DNA of 64,000 bases from Brevibacillus aydinogluensis (GTDB lineage: Bacteria > Bacillota > Bacilli > Brevibacillales > Brevibacillaceae). The DNA lies in NCBI RefSeq assembly GCF_031954365.1, contig NZ_JAUSVZ010000002.1. The stretch is one strand, 5' to 3'. The notes below the pieces were generated by a model. The model worked only from the letters and a program-made list of their open reading frames with translations, made no database searches and was not told the origin of the DNA. Shown here piece by piece: positions 24,741 to 34,233 of the stretch. Numbering within the stretch: position 1 is the stretch's first letter; each line of letters starts with the position of its first letter. A program made the translations under genes and the position numbers.

Positions 24741-25532
24741 CTACGACTGTGGAGGCTGTGTATCACCGGACTGCAGCGGGATGGGCGCATCCGGCGTTCC
24801 GTACGGCACAAACCACGGCTGCTCAAACAGCGAGAGCACTCCCTTGACGCCCTGCGGCAGTTCCTTGGCAATCGTCGGATACCAGTTGAGCATGGAGTCC
24901 AGTTTGTGCAGCACGCTGCGCACTTCGTTGCCGTCGCGCATGTAGAGCGTCACGCGCTGCTTGTCGTACGCCGTGGGCGTCAGCGTGATGTCGGAGATTT
25001 CACCAAGCACACCCGGCGACAACTTGGCCAGCGCCTTCGCGAGCTGCGGGAGCAGTTCCGGTGCCGACCAGGAGCTGATCAGCGGCCTGTCCACCACGCG
25101 ATTGGCAAAATTGACCTGCTTGAGCACCCGCCCGTTTTCCAGCAGCGGATAACGGCTGCCGTCCGGTCCGTTCCAGAATGCCACACGCCGATACTCCTCA
25201 ACATGCAGTCGAATCACGCCGGGAAAGGAACGCTCGACGGACACGTCCTTGATTCCCTCCAGCGGCTTCAGGCTTGTCCGCACATCGGATTCCCACACGT
25301 TGAGAAACTGCATCCCGATGACCAGACCGGAGTTCTTCACAACTTGCTCGGCAGGGTAGATATCGTTTCCGTACACTTGAATCTGCTGAACCTTGCTGTA
25401 TGGTGAGCGAATAAACACGATGACAAGGATGATCAGAAAAAACAAGCCGAGCAGAAACACCAGCTTGCGGTTGACTCTGCGCCTGGGGCGCTGTTCCTTG
25501 ACATGCGGAATGCGTTCTTCGTATACCGCCAT
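24741..25532 (-). CDS. divIB: DivIB/FtsQ, division protein with POTRA domain
   Basis: A 263-residue bitopic protein: a basic cytoplasmic tail (PRRRVNRK), one membrane helix (LVFLLGLFFLIILVIVFI, about residues 24-41), a POTRA domain (VQQIQVYGNDIYPAEQVVKNSGL, about 48-70) and the beta domain (VERSFPGVIRLHVEEYRRVAFW). It ends in a Pro/Ser/Gln-rich tail. It forms a complex with FtsL and DivIC at the septum. The ATG at 25532 follows GAGGAAGGG. A hairpin separates it from murA. Confidence 0.95.
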   Translation of the reverse strand: MAVYEERIPHVKEQRPRRRVNRKLVFLLGLFFLIILVIVFIRSPYSKVQQIQVYGNDIYPAEQVVKNSGLVIGMQFLNVWESDVRTSLKPLEGIKDVSVERSFPGVIRLHVEEYRRVAFWNGPDGSRYPLLENGRVLKQVNFANRVVDRPLISSWSAPELLPQLAKALAKLSPGVLGEISDITLTPTAYDKQRVTLYMRDGNEVRSVLHKLDSMLNWYPTIAKELPQGVKGVLSLFEQPWFVPYGTPDAPIPLQSGDTQPPQS

Positions 25533-25656
25533 GAGCCTACCCTTCCTCAATAAGCTGTCGCACGCGCAAGAACATGAAATGCGCGGCGTCTGCGTACATA
25601 TGGTTTACACAAAAAATGGATGTTCATGGATTATCTGACACCGTACAAAACAGGGA

Positions 25657-25680
25657 AAGCGGCATATCCTTATGCCGCTT
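25657..25680 (-). terminator. Hairpin between murA and divIB
   Basis: A perfect 10-pair stem AAGCGGCATA/TATGCCGCTT with a 4-base loop, located 22 bases after murA. The T-run that follows on the minus strand is poor (TCCCTGTTTTG), so it may give partial termination. Confidence 0.5.
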
Positions 25681-25701
25681 GTCACTCTACAACCACCTGA
25701 A

Positions 25702-26958
25702 CTATGTCGACGTGCGGGTAATCTCTGCCCCAAGCTGGCGAAGCTGCAATTCCAGCCGTTCGTACCCGCGGTCGATGTGATGAATCTGCGTTACCGTTGT
25801 GGTGCCTTCCGCGGCCAAGCCGGCGAGCACAAGTGCGGCACCTGCCCGTAAATCGGTTGCTTCCACGTTCGCAGCCGTCAGTTTGTTGACGCCGCGAATG
25901 ATCGCAGAACCCAGGTCGACGTATACGGAGGCGCCCATTCGCGCCAATTCGTTTACATGTTTGAACCTTCCCTCAAATATGGTTTCCTTGATGACGCTCG
26001 TTCCCCTGGCCTGCGCCAAAAACACCATCAATTGCGCCTGCAAATCCGTCGGAAACCCCGGGAAGGGAGAGGTGATGATCCGTTCGTAAGCGCGGGGTCG
26101 AGTCGTACTCTTGATTTCCATTATATCATGGTGGGTCTTGATTTCAACACCACAGCTACGGGCTACCTCGATCAGGGCGGTGAGGTGTTCGGGAATGGTG
26201 TTGGTCAGCTCGATATGACCCTGGGCGATACCTGCCGCCAGCAGAAAGGTGCCCGTCACAATCCGGTCCGGAATGATCCGGTAGCTGACCGAACGCAGAC
26301 GCGTAACGCCGGTGATCTCGATCGTATCGGTGCCGGCGCCGCGAATCCGCGCTCCCATGGCGTTCAGGAAATTCTGCAGGTCAACAATCTCCGGTTCACG
26401 CGCCGCGTTGCAGATGCGCGTCGTCCCCTTGGCGAGCACTGCCGCCATCATGATGTTTTCCGTCGCTCCCACGCTGGGGAAGGACAGAAAGATGTTGGTC
26501 CCGCGCAACTGCTCCGCCCGAAACGTGATGTAGCCTTCCGCTTCTTCGATTTTTGCACCCAGTGCGGACAATCCCGCGAGGTGCAGATCAATCCGGCGCT
26601 CCCCGATATCGCATCCGCCCGGTCTGGATATGGTTACCTCGCCCAGGCGAGCGAGGAGCGGCCCCGCCAGAAATATGGAAGAACGCATCTGGCCCATCAG
26701 CTCATCTGGCACGTGCGGTACAGAGACAGACGTTGTATCCAGATCAACACATCCGTCCGCATGCTTCGCCTTGGCCCCCAAGGCCGTCAGGATCTTCAAC
26801 ATCACCTCGATGTCTTTGAGATGGGGAACGTCGTAGATATAAAATTGCCCTTCCGTCAAAACGGATGCGGCAAGGATGGGTAGGGCAGCGTTCTTTGCTC
26901 CTTGGATCCGAAGCGTGCCGGACAGAGGTCTTCCGCCATCGATCGTAAAAGTCTCCAA
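25702..26958 (-). CDS. murA: MurA: UDP-N-acetylglucosamine 1-carboxyvinyltransferase
   Basis: A 418-residue enzyme for the first committed step of peptidoglycan synthesis, transferring enolpyruvate from PEP to UDP-GlcNAc. IQGAKNAALPILAA (about residues 18-31) supplies the conserved Lys-Asn; the catalytic cysteine is in RPGGCDIGERRIDLH (about residue 117), so the protein should be fosfomycin sensitive. FPSVGATENIMMAA and TDLQAQLM complete the active site. The start is TTG, with GGAGGTG upstream. It sits between murB and divIB, a position where B. subtilis has no murA. Confidence 0.97.
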   Translation of the reverse strand: METFTIDGGRPLSGTLRIQGAKNAALPILAASVLTEGQFYIYDVPHLKDIEVMLKILTALGAKAKHADGCVDLDTTSVSVPHVPDELMGQMRSSIFLAGPLLARLGEVTISRPGGCDIGERRIDLHLAGLSALGAKIEEAEGYITFRAEQLRGTNIFLSFPSVGATENIMMAAVLAKGTTRICNAAREPEIVDLQNFLNAMGARIRGAGTDTIEITGVTRLRSVSYRIIPDRIVTGTFLLAAGIAQGHIELTNTIPEHLTALIEVARSCGVEIKTHHDIMEIKSTTRPRAYERIITSPFPGFPTDLQAQLMVFLAQARGTSVIKETIFEGRFKHVNELARMGASVYVDLGSAIIRGVNKLTAANVEATDLRAGAALVLAGLAAEGTTTVTQIHHIDRGYERLELQLRQLGAEITRTST

Positions 26959-26973
26959 ACTTTCACCTCCGTG

Positions 26974-27879
26974 TTACCCCTCGCCCACCACCAACACTTC
27001 CGGATGCATCTCGACGCCGAATTTTTCTTTGATCGTACATCTGATGTGATCCATCAGGGTGAGGACGTCGGCAGCCGTGGCCCCTCCGCGATTGACGATA
27101 AAGTTGGCGTGTATCTCAGAGACCTGAGCTCCTCCAATCTGAAAGCCTTTTAATCCGGCCGCTTCGATCAGCCGTCCGGCGTGATCTCCCGGCGGATTGC
27201 GGAACACGCTGCCGGCGCACGGCATCTGCAGGGGCTGCGTCTGCCGGCGGCGATCCTTGTACGCAGCCAGTGTGGCCGCAATCTCCTTGCGGTCGCCCTT
27301 GCGCAGACGGAAGCGCGCCTCAAGCACGATTCCCTTGCGCTTTTGCAGAAGAGACGTACGATAGCTGAAGCTCAGCTCTTCATTGCTCAACACCTTTACC
27401 TCGCCATTTTCGAAGAGTATCTCGGCTTCTAGTAGAATACGTGAAAGATCAGATCCGTGAGCCCCCGCATTCATGTAGACGGCTCCGCCTACTGTACCAG
27501 GAATGCCTCCCGCAAACTCCATGCCTGTTAACCCCATCTTGCCTGCCTCCACCGCCAGGCGGATCATGGAATATCCGGCACCCACACACACCTCTTCGCC
27601 CCTGAACTCGCAGTGACTCAAGCCCTCAGCCACCTTGAGCACGGCTCCGCGAATCCCTCCGTCCCTCACCAGAAGGTTGGAACCGCGCCCAATAACACTC
27701 CAAGGAATTTCGTGACGATGGATGATTTGCAAGGCTTTCTGCAAGGATGCTTTATCCTTGGGTTGGATTAACAAGTCAGCAGGACCCCCGATCCGCCACG
27801 TCGTATGGTTGGCGAGAGGTTCATTGGTCCACACTTTTCCAATACCTGCTTGCCTCAACTCATCTGCGATTTGTTTCAT
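26974..27879 (-). CDS. murB: MurB: UDP-N-acetylenolpyruvoylglucosamine reductase
   Basis: A 301-residue FAD enzyme that reduces the MurA product to UDP-MurNAc with NADPH. FAD-binding motifs are VIGRGSNLLVRDGGIRGAVLK (about residues 58-78) and GIPGTVGGAVYMNAGAHGSD (about 121-140); CAGSVFRNPPGDHAGRLIEAAGLKG (about 221-245) holds the catalytic serine. HANFIVNRGGATAADV is the C-terminal block. The ATG at 27879 follows AGGAGG; upstream in-frame sequence has no site. It follows murG by 116 bases. Confidence 0.97.
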   Translation of the reverse strand: MKQIADELRQAGIGKVWTNEPLANHTTWRIGGPADLLIQPKDKASLQKALQIIHRHEIPWSVIGRGSNLLVRDGGIRGAVLKVAEGLSHCEFRGEEVCVGAGYSMIRLAVEAGKMGLTGMEFAGGIPGTVGGAVYMNAGAHGSDLSRILLEAEILFENGEVKVLSNEELSFSYRTSLLQKRKGIVLEARFRLRKGDRKEIAATLAAYKDRRRQTQPLQMPCAGSVFRNPPGDHAGRLIEAAGLKGFQIGGAQVSEIHANFIVNRGGATAADVLTLMDHIRCTIKEKFGVEMHPEVLVVGEG

Positions 27880-27995
27880 CTGTGAACCTCCTGATACACA
27901 TGCTAGGTCGGACCTATGTCTTATCACGTGTTTGCTTCATCCTATGCGATCGCCCATAACGGCGTGACAATCGCCCAGACGTCCGTTTTTTGCCT

Positions 27996-29087
27996 CTAAA
28001 GGTTTTTCATCAACCGATAGATTTCCGTTGCCGCCTGCGGCATCCCCAACTTGAGCGAGGCCTCCCGCATGGACGCCCAGCGCTTCCGGTCGCTCAACAG
28101 TCTGGTTAGCGACTGACGCAGCCGCTCGCCGGTCAGCTCCCGCTCCAGGATGACTTCAGCCGCTCCCTCCTTCTCCAGTCCGCGTGCGTTTTTCTCCTGA
28201 TGGTTGTTGGTCACGTACGGGGACGGGATGAGAATGGCGGGGATGCCCAAGGCAGTGATTTCCGCCAACGTGGATGCGCCTGCCCGGCTGACCAGCACAT
28301 GCGTAGCCGCCAGAACATCCGGCATATTGTGGACGAACGGCAGGAGGGAAATGTTGCGCGGCAGGTCTCCCTTTTCCCGCAGAGCGGCGGTAATTGCCTC
28401 GTAGTGAACTTCGCCGGTCACGTAGACAAAGTGGGTATCTTCAAATTGTTCCAACTCCGGCACGATGGACAGCACCGCTTCGTTGATCGCTTTCGCCCCG
28501 CGGCTGCCGCCAAACATGAGGACGATACGCTTGTCCCCGCCGATGCCCAAAAACGAACGGCCCGCCCGCTCGTCTCCATGCATCACTTCCGTCGCCCGGG
28601 GATTGCCGGTCAGCACGCTTTTTGCCCGGGGGAAAAACGACAGGGACTCGGGAAACGAGACCGCCACCTTGTCGACGAACCGGGTGAGAAATTTGTTGGT
28701 CAGGCCGGGCACCACGTTTTGCTCGTGGATGATGGTGGGAATCCCCAGCCGGGCCGCCGCGTAGACCACCGGGCCGCAGACGTACCCGCCCGTGCCGATG
28801 ACCACGTCCGGCCGAAAACGCTGCAGCATCTGTTTCGACGCAGAGACGGCGCGGAAAAACTTCCACAGGGTCTTGACGTTGTCCAGGGTGAGCTTCCGCT
28901 TCAAGCCGGCAATTTCCACCGATTCAAACGGAATCCCGGCCCGCGGCACAATCTGGGCCTCCAGGCCGTGCTTGCTGCCGATATACAAAAAGGCCGCCTG
29001 CGGTTCCTGGCGGGACACTTCTTTCGCCACCGCAAGCGCCGGGTATATATGTCCACCTGTGCCTCCACCTGTGAGGACGACACGCAT
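27996..29087 (-). CDS. murG: MurG: lipid II-forming N-acetylglucosaminyltransferase
   Basis: A 363-residue GT-B glycosyltransferase at the inner membrane face that adds GlcNAc to lipid I. The N-terminal donor/acceptor loop is GGTGGHIYPALAVAKE (about residues 7-22), with GTGGYVCGPVVYAA (about 96-109) and the C-terminal UDP-GlcNAc site SRAGASTLAEITALGIPAILIP (about 263-284) and NNHQEKNA. It lies 16 bases after spoVE. Confidence 0.97.
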   Translation of the reverse strand: MRVVLTGGGTGGHIYPALAVAKEVSRQEPQAAFLYIGSKHGLEAQIVPRAGIPFESVEIAGLKRKLTLDNVKTLWKFFRAVSASKQMLQRFRPDVVIGTGGYVCGPVVYAAARLGIPTIIHEQNVVPGLTNKFLTRFVDKVAVSFPESLSFFPRAKSVLTGNPRATEVMHGDERAGRSFLGIGGDKRIVLMFGGSRGAKAINEAVLSIVPELEQFEDTHFVYVTGEVHYEAITAALREKGDLPRNISLLPFVHNMPDVLAATHVLVSRAGASTLAEITALGIPAILIPSPYVTNNHQEKNARGLEKEGAAEVILERELTGERLRQSLTRLLSDRKRWASMREASLKLGMPQAATEIYRLMKNL

Positions 29088-29103
29088 ACGATCACCTTCT
29101 ATT

Positions 29104-30192
29104 CTATCTGGAAAAACGCGAAATGTTTAACAGCACACCGACCCCGGTAAGCATCAGCGTCAGCGACGAGCCGCCGTAGCTTAAAAACGGCAGGGTGATC
29201 CCGGTAACCGGAAACATGCCGGTCACCACACCGACGTTGATGACCACCTGGATCGCAATCATTCCGATGATGCCCAGCGCCAGCAGACTGCCGAACAGAT
29301 CCGGCGCTGTAATCGCCGTGCGCATGCCCCGCCACAACAGCAACAGGAACAGCAGGAGCACCAGTGATCCGCCGACAAAGCCAAGCTCCTCGGCAATCAC
29401 CGAGAAAATAAAGTCGTTGTAGGGCTCCGGCAGGTAGAAGTGCTTCTGCCGGCTCTGCCCCAGCCCCAGGCCAAACAGCCCGCCGGGGCCGATGGCGTAC
29501 AGGGACTGGATGATCTGGTACCCGGTGTTCAGCGGGTCCTGCCATGGGTCGAGGAACGAGGTGATCCGCTTGATCCGGTACGGTGCGGACAGAATCAGTC
29601 CGACAAACCCGGCCAGGCCAAGCACGCCCAAGCCGATGAAGTGGCTGATCTTTGCCCCGGCGGCGAAAATCATCACCAGCGCGGTACCCATCAGCACGGT
29701 ACCCGTCCCCAGATCAGGCTGCAGCATGATCAGGGCGAAACATACGGTCGGGATCGCCAGAGCGGGCACCAGCCCTTTGCGAAACTGCACGATCAGCTTT
29801 TGATTGTCGGAGAGCCAGCGGGCCAAAAAGGCGACGACGCCCAGCTTGGCGAATTCACCCGGCTGAATCCCGAACGCGCCGATGCCCAGCCAGCTCTTGG
29901 AGCCGTTCACCTCGATGCCGATGACCAGCACCAGGATCAAGAGGCCGATGCTGGCGTAAAACGCGACTTTGGCCCACCGCTTCCAGATCCAGTAGTCCAT
30001 GTTCATCGTCAGGTACATGGAGGTGATCCCCAGCAGGGCAAAAATCAACTGCCGCTTGGCAAAGAAAAACGGGTCGTTGAACTTCTGCGCCACGATCGCG
30101 CTGGCGCTGTACACCATCACGATGCCTATTCCCAATAAAAAAAGTGTTGCAAAAATAATTACGAAGTCGGGAGCGGAGCGGGACTTGCTCAT
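29104..30192 (-). CDS. spoVE: SpoVE/FtsW-type SEDS peptidoglycan glycosyltransferase
   Basis: A 362-residue SEDS protein with about ten membrane helices. Signature blocks are NGSKSWLGIGAFGIQPGEFAKLGVV (about residues 96-120), the catalytic-Asp loop region (YRIKRITSFLDPWQDPLNTGYQ, about 206-227) and PVTGITLPFLSYGGSSL near the end (about 332-348). Its place between murD and murG, as in B. subtilis, indicates SpoVE, the partner of SpoVD in spore cortex synthesis. From sequence alone a vegetative FtsW role cannot be excluded, as no other SEDS gene is in the window. Confidence 0.93.
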   Translation of the reverse strand: MSKSRSAPDFVIIFATLFLLGIGIVMVYSASAIVAQKFNDPFFFAKRQLIFALLGITSMYLTMNMDYWIWKRWAKVAFYASIGLLILVLVIGIEVNGSKSWLGIGAFGIQPGEFAKLGVVAFLARWLSDNQKLIVQFRKGLVPALAIPTVCFALIMLQPDLGTGTVLMGTALVMIFAAGAKISHFIGLGVLGLAGFVGLILSAPYRIKRITSFLDPWQDPLNTGYQIIQSLYAIGPGGLFGLGLGQSRQKHFYLPEPYNDFIFSVIAEELGFVGGSLVLLLFLLLLWRGMRTAITAPDLFGSLLALGIIGMIAIQVVINVGVVTGMFPVTGITLPFLSYGGSSLTLMLTGVGVLLNISRFSR

Positions 30193-30259
30193 TGTGACAG
30201 GTCATCCTTTCTCGCGCCGTCCTTCGCTGGTGCAGCACTCCTGCTGTACGGGACGGACG

Positions 30260-31624
30260 TTATGCTAGGCTTGTTTTAAGTCTATGCACAGCGTCCTTAA
30301 ACATGCTCCCCCGCACTTCGAACGACGGGAACATGTCCCAGCTTGCGCACGCCGGACTGAGCAGCACCACGTCGCCCGGCGCAGCCTCGCCGCTGGCGGC
30401 AAGGACGGCTTTTTCCACAGTATCGACATGGATGAGCCTGCTAATTCCTGCTTCTTTTGCCCGCTCCAGCAAAATCGGGGCAGTCTGCCCGAGCGCGACC
30501 ACCGCTTTTACCCGCGGCCCGATGACAGGCACCAGCTCGCGAAAATCCACGCCCCGATCCAGTCCGCCGCAAATCCAGACGATCGGTTCGTCCAGCGCCT
30601 GCAGCGCCCGCGAAGCCGCTTCCGGGTTGGTCGCCTTGGAGTCGTTGTAGTATTTGACACCGTCAATCGTCGCCACGTACTCCATGCGGTGCTCCACGCC
30701 CGGAAAGGTAGAGAGCACCTTGGCGATGGACTGCTTGTCCGCGCCTGCCAGCCTGGTCACCAGCGCGGCTGCCAGGGCGTTGTCCAGATGGGCGACGGAC
30801 AGATCGGCCACAGCCATGAGCACGTCCCGCTCCCCCTGCGGCCCGACGAAGACGATGTCACCGCCGTCCACATAGACGCCCTGCGGCACCGACTGCCACT
30901 TGCTGAAGTAGTAGGTGGCCGCCTTCAGTTCCCCGCATTTGGCCAGCACGTCCGGCTGGTCGTACGGCAGGATGGCGATGTCGTCAGCCGTCTGGTTGGC
31001 AAACAGCTTCAGCTTGGCTGCCAAATACTCGTCCATTGTGTGATGGTAGTCGAGATGGGCCGGATACAGGTTGAGCAGCACGCCGATTTGCGGCCTGAAC
31101 GCCTGCGTCCCCAGCAGTTGAAAGCTGCTCAATTCCGCCACCAGGCGCTGGTCGGGCCGGGCCGTTTCCGCAAGCGAACACAGCACCGTGCCGATATTGC
31201 CTCCTACCAGGGCATCCATGCCCGCTTCCTTGAGGATCAGACCGACCAGCGTGGTCGTGGTCGTTTTGCCGTTGGAGCCGGTGATGCCGATGATCGGCGC
31301 CTGCGAGATGAGGTAGGCCAGCTCCACCTCCGTCACCACCGGGATGCCGAGCGCCAGCGCTTTGGCCACCGGCGCCGCTTCGTAAGGGATGCCCGGGTTT
31401 TTCACCACCAGGGTCACGCCTTTATGGATCAGGTAATCGGGGTGATGCCCGCAGATGACCGGAATGCCGAGCGCTTCCAGTTCGTCGGCGCCAGCCGTTT
31501 CCTCGCGCGGCTTCTTGTCGTTGACGACAACATGCGCACCAAAGCGGTGCAGCAGTTTTGCCACTGCCACACCGCTTTTTGCCATGCCCAACACGACTAC
31601 GTGCTGATTGTGATAACGTTTCAT
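30260..31624 (-). CDS. murD: MurD: UDP-MurNAc-L-alanine:D-glutamate ligase
   Basis: A 454-residue Mur ligase. The N-terminal UDP-binding fold starts VVVLGMAKSGVAVAKLL (about residues 9-25), the ATP loop is ITGSNGKTTTT (about 117-127), and the C-terminal domain has YNDSKATNPEAASRALQALDEPIVWICGG (about 322-350). It adds D-Glu to the growing stem peptide in the cytoplasm. The ATG overlaps the stop of mraY (ATGA) with GAGGTGGTGG upstream. Confidence 0.97.
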   Translation of the reverse strand: MKRYHNQHVVVLGMAKSGVAVAKLLHRFGAHVVVNDKKPREETAGADELEALGIPVICGHHPDYLIHKGVTLVVKNPGIPYEAAPVAKALALGIPVVTEVELAYLISQAPIIGITGSNGKTTTTTLVGLILKEAGMDALVGGNIGTVLCSLAETARPDQRLVAELSSFQLLGTQAFRPQIGVLLNLYPAHLDYHHTMDEYLAAKLKLFANQTADDIAILPYDQPDVLAKCGELKAATYYFSKWQSVPQGVYVDGGDIVFVGPQGERDVLMAVADLSVAHLDNALAAALVTRLAGADKQSIAKVLSTFPGVEHRMEYVATIDGVKYYNDSKATNPEAASRALQALDEPIVWICGGLDRGVDFRELVPVIGPRVKAVVALGQTAPILLERAKEAGISRLIHVDTVEKAVLAASGEAAPGDVVLLSPACASWDMFPSFEVRGSMFKDAVHRLKTSLA

Positions 31625-32592
31625 CGCATTGCCACCACCTCTAGGTACACGCCCAATCCGGCAAAGATGATGCCCACCAGCCAGAAGGTGACGACAACGC
31701 GCCACTCCGACCATCCGGTCAGTTCAAAGTGATGGTGAAGCGGACTCATCCGGAAAATGCGCTTCCCTCTCGTTTTAAAGGAGACAACCTGCAGAATGAC
31801 GGAGAGCGTCTCGACGACAAACACGCCGCCGATGACGGCCAACAGCAGCTCTGTCTTGGTCATGATCGCGATTCCCGCCAGGGCACCGCCGAGTGCCAGC
31901 GACCCGGTGTCCCCCATAAAGACGCGGGCGGGATGCGCGTTGAAGACGAGAAAGCCGAGCACAGCCCCGACGACGGCTGCGCTGAAGATGGCCGTGTCAT
32001 AGTCCTGGCTGATCCAGGCGATGATGGCGTACGCCCCGAAGGCGATCGCGCCCGTCCCGGCGAGCAGGCCGTCCAAACCGTCGGTGATGTTGACGGCATT
32101 GGTCGTGCCTACCAGGAGAAACAGCAGAAACGGGAAGTACAAGAGGCCGAGCTCCAGCTTCCACGGTGTCCCCGGCAGGTGCAGCGTCGTATCGTGTCCC
32201 ATTTGCACCAATAGGTAATACGCGCCGACGGCCAGAAGGAGTTGGCCGGTAAATTTCTGCTTGGCCGTCAGGCCGAGATTCCGCTTCCGGATGATTTTGA
32301 TGTAGTCATCCAAAAATCCGATCAACCCGTAGCCAAGTGTCACCAACATCAAAAACAGGATTTCTGCATTGATGTTGGCAAACTTCAGCACGGTAAAAAT
32401 AAGTGCCATCAGGATGATTGTCCCACCCATGGTGGGAGTTCCTGCCTTTTTTTGGTGAGATTGCGGCCCTTCCTCCCGGATCGCCTGCCCGAATTTCAGG
32501 CGGCGCAGCACGGGGATGAACAGGGGACCGATTAGTACGGCAATGAGAAACGCGGCGACGATCGTGACGAGTAGTACATTGTCAGCGAACAT
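31621..32592 (-). CDS. mraY: MraY: phospho-MurNAc-pentapeptide transferase
   Basis: A 323-residue membrane enzyme with about ten helices that makes lipid I from UDP-MurNAc-pentapeptide and undecaprenyl phosphate. The Asp-rich motif is FLDDYIKI (about residues 93-100), with NAVNITDGLDGLLAG (about 165-179) and the histidine motif SPLHHHFELTGW (about 283-294). Its stop overlaps murD by 4 bases, so the pair is translationally coupled. Confidence 0.97.
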   Translation of the reverse strand: MFADNVLLVTIVAAFLIAVLIGPLFIPVLRRLKFGQAIREEGPQSHQKKAGTPTMGGTIILMALIFTVLKFANINAEILFLMLVTLGYGLIGFLDDYIKIIRKRNLGLTAKQKFTGQLLLAVGAYYLLVQMGHDTTLHLPGTPWKLELGLLYFPFLLFLLVGTTNAVNITDGLDGLLAGTGAIAFGAYAIIAWISQDYDTAIFSAAVVGAVLGFLVFNAHPARVFMGDTGSLALGGALAGIAIMTKTELLLAVIGGVFVVETLSVILQVVSFKTRGKRIFRMSPLHHHFELTGWSEWRVVVTFWLVGIIFAGLGVYLEVVAMR

Positions 32593-32635
32593 GCCCGACC
32601 CTCCTTTCTCTGATGCTATTCACGGACGCGTGCCT

Positions 32636-34114
32636 CTATTCGTTCCGCCGTTCGGCGATGGCCTCCCGGGCCACTTCACGGTCGTCAAACGGCAGCACCT
32701 GTCCCTTGATGATTTGATAGGTTTCGTGTCCCTTTCCGGCGATCAGGATGACGTCATCCTGCTTGGCCTGCGCCACGGCGTAGCGGATCGCTTCCCTTCT
32801 GTCCACGATGGAGACGTATCGCTCCGCAGCCACTTCCGTGAGGCCCGCCAACATGTCGTCAATGATCGCCTGCGGATCCTCGGAGCGAGGGTTATCAGAC
32901 GTTAAGACGGTCAGGTCAGCGTATTTTGTTGCAATCCGCGCCATAATTGGGCGCTTTGTCCTGTCTCGGTCTCCGCCGCAGCCGACCACACAGAAAATCC
33001 GTCCCTTGGCAAACTCCTTGACGGTCGCCAGCGCGTTTTCCAGGCTGTCCGGCGTATGCGAGTAGTCAACCAGCACGGCAAACGGCTGGCCCGCGTCGAC
33101 CGGTTCAAACCGGCCGTTTACGCCCGGCACGGCTTCCAGGCTCGCCTTGATCTCATCAAGCGGCACACCTTCGGCCAGCGCGACGGCAATGGCGGCCAAC
33201 GCGTTGTAGACGTTGAATTTGCCCATCAGCTTCAGATTGAGCCGGATGGAACCGGCGAAGGTGTGGGCAGTAAACGACGTGCCGCGGCTGGTGATCTCAA
33301 TCTCGGCGGCCCGCACGTCGGCCGGATTGTCGATGCCGTACGTGATCACCCGGGCGGGCGTGACTTTGGCGTACAGGTTCGACGCCTCGTCGTCGGCATT
33401 GAGCACGGCCGTTTTCAACCTGTCGGGATCGTAGCTGTTTCCCAGTTGGGAGAACAGGAGCGACTTGGCGTCACGGTAATTCTCCATCGTCTCGTGGTAA
33501 TCCAGATGATCCTGCGTCAGGTTGGTAAAGACTGCGGTATGTACATCGCAGCCGCGTACGCGCCCCTGCTCCAGAGCGTGGGAAGACACCTCGATGATCG
33601 CGTATTCCGTGTCGACGTCGCGCATCCGGCGAAACGCGTGCTGCAGTTCCAGCGCGTCCGGCGTGGTGTTTTTCACCTCTTCGGTGACATCGCCGATCCG
33701 CATGTGAATGGTGCCAATCAGCCCCGTGCGCTTGTTCTGGTCGCGCAAAATCTTGTCAATCAGATGGGTGGTGGTCGTCTTGCCGTTGGTTCCGGTCACC
33801 CCGATCAGCTTCAATTCCCGCGTAGGCGACCCGTAAAAACGGTCAGCCAGCATTGCCATTGCCCGGCGGGTATCCGGCACCCGGACAACGGTCGCTGGCA
33901 CGTCCACATCCTGCTCCGCAAGCACGGCGACGGCTCCGTTTTCCACCGCCTGTGCCGCGAAGGCATGACCATCCACGGTGAAGCCTGTCAGACAGACAAA
34001 CAAGCAGCCGGGCTGAACTTTGCGTGAGTCTGCCGTCAATCCTGTAATCTCCAAGCTGTCATCTCCCGTTACCTGCACCGGCAACAGAGGAGCAAGCAGA
34101 TCTCGTAACAGCAT
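32636..34114 (-). CDS. murE: MurE: UDP-MurNAc-tripeptide synthetase, meso-diaminopimelate type
   Basis: A 492-residue Mur ligase. The ATP loop is VTGTNGKTTTTHLID (about residues 106-120), followed by the family block NTTPDALELQHAFR. The substrate-selecting motif is DNPRSEDP (about 405-412), which is diagnostic for meso-diaminopimelate rather than lysine, so the wall is the A1-gamma type common in Bacillales. The ATG at 34114 follows GGGGTG. A terminator and a possible promoter lie between spoVD and this gene, so murE may start a new transcript. Confidence 0.97.
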   Translation of the reverse strand: MLLRDLLAPLLPVQVTGDDSLEITGLTADSRKVQPGCLFVCLTGFTVDGHAFAAQAVENGAVAVLAEQDVDVPATVVRVPDTRRAMAMLADRFYGSPTRELKLIGVTGTNGKTTTTHLIDKILRDQNKRTGLIGTIHMRIGDVTEEVKNTTPDALELQHAFRRMRDVDTEYAIIEVSSHALEQGRVRGCDVHTAVFTNLTQDHLDYHETMENYRDAKSLLFSQLGNSYDPDRLKTAVLNADDEASNLYAKVTPARVITYGIDNPADVRAAEIEITSRGTSFTAHTFAGSIRLNLKLMGKFNVYNALAAIAVALAEGVPLDEIKASLEAVPGVNGRFEPVDAGQPFAVLVDYSHTPDSLENALATVKEFAKGRIFCVVGCGGDRDRTKRPIMARIATKYADLTVLTSDNPRSEDPQAIIDDMLAGLTEVAAERYVSIVDRREAIRYAVAQAKQDDVILIAGKGHETYQIIKGQVLPFDDREVAREAIAERRNE

Positions 34115-34139
34115 AAAACAGGCACCCCATTCTCTCCCT

Positions 34140-34170
34140 ATTATAGACAAATGCGTTGCGATTTCTACAA
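34140..34170 (-). promoter_or_regulatory. Possible promoter upstream of murE
   Basis: On the minus strand a perfect -10 TATAAT (34140-34145) with a weak -35 TTGTAG (34165-34170) 19 bases away. It lies just after the spoVD terminator hairpin, which makes an internal promoter reasonable, but the spacing is poor. Confidence 0.35.
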
Positions 34171-34174
34171 AACG

Positions 34175-34212
34175 CGGCGGGTGAGGCTTTCGATCAAGCC
34201 TCCCCACCCCGC
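34175..34212 (-). terminator. Hairpin/terminator after spoVD
   Basis: A GC-rich stem on the minus strand (GCGGGGTGGGGAGGCTT against AAGCCTCACCCGC, with a small bulge), then CGCGTTTTG. It lies about 25 bases past the spoVD stop. Confidence 0.6.
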
Positions 34213-34233
34213 TTCCGAAATCTCATTGTATAG

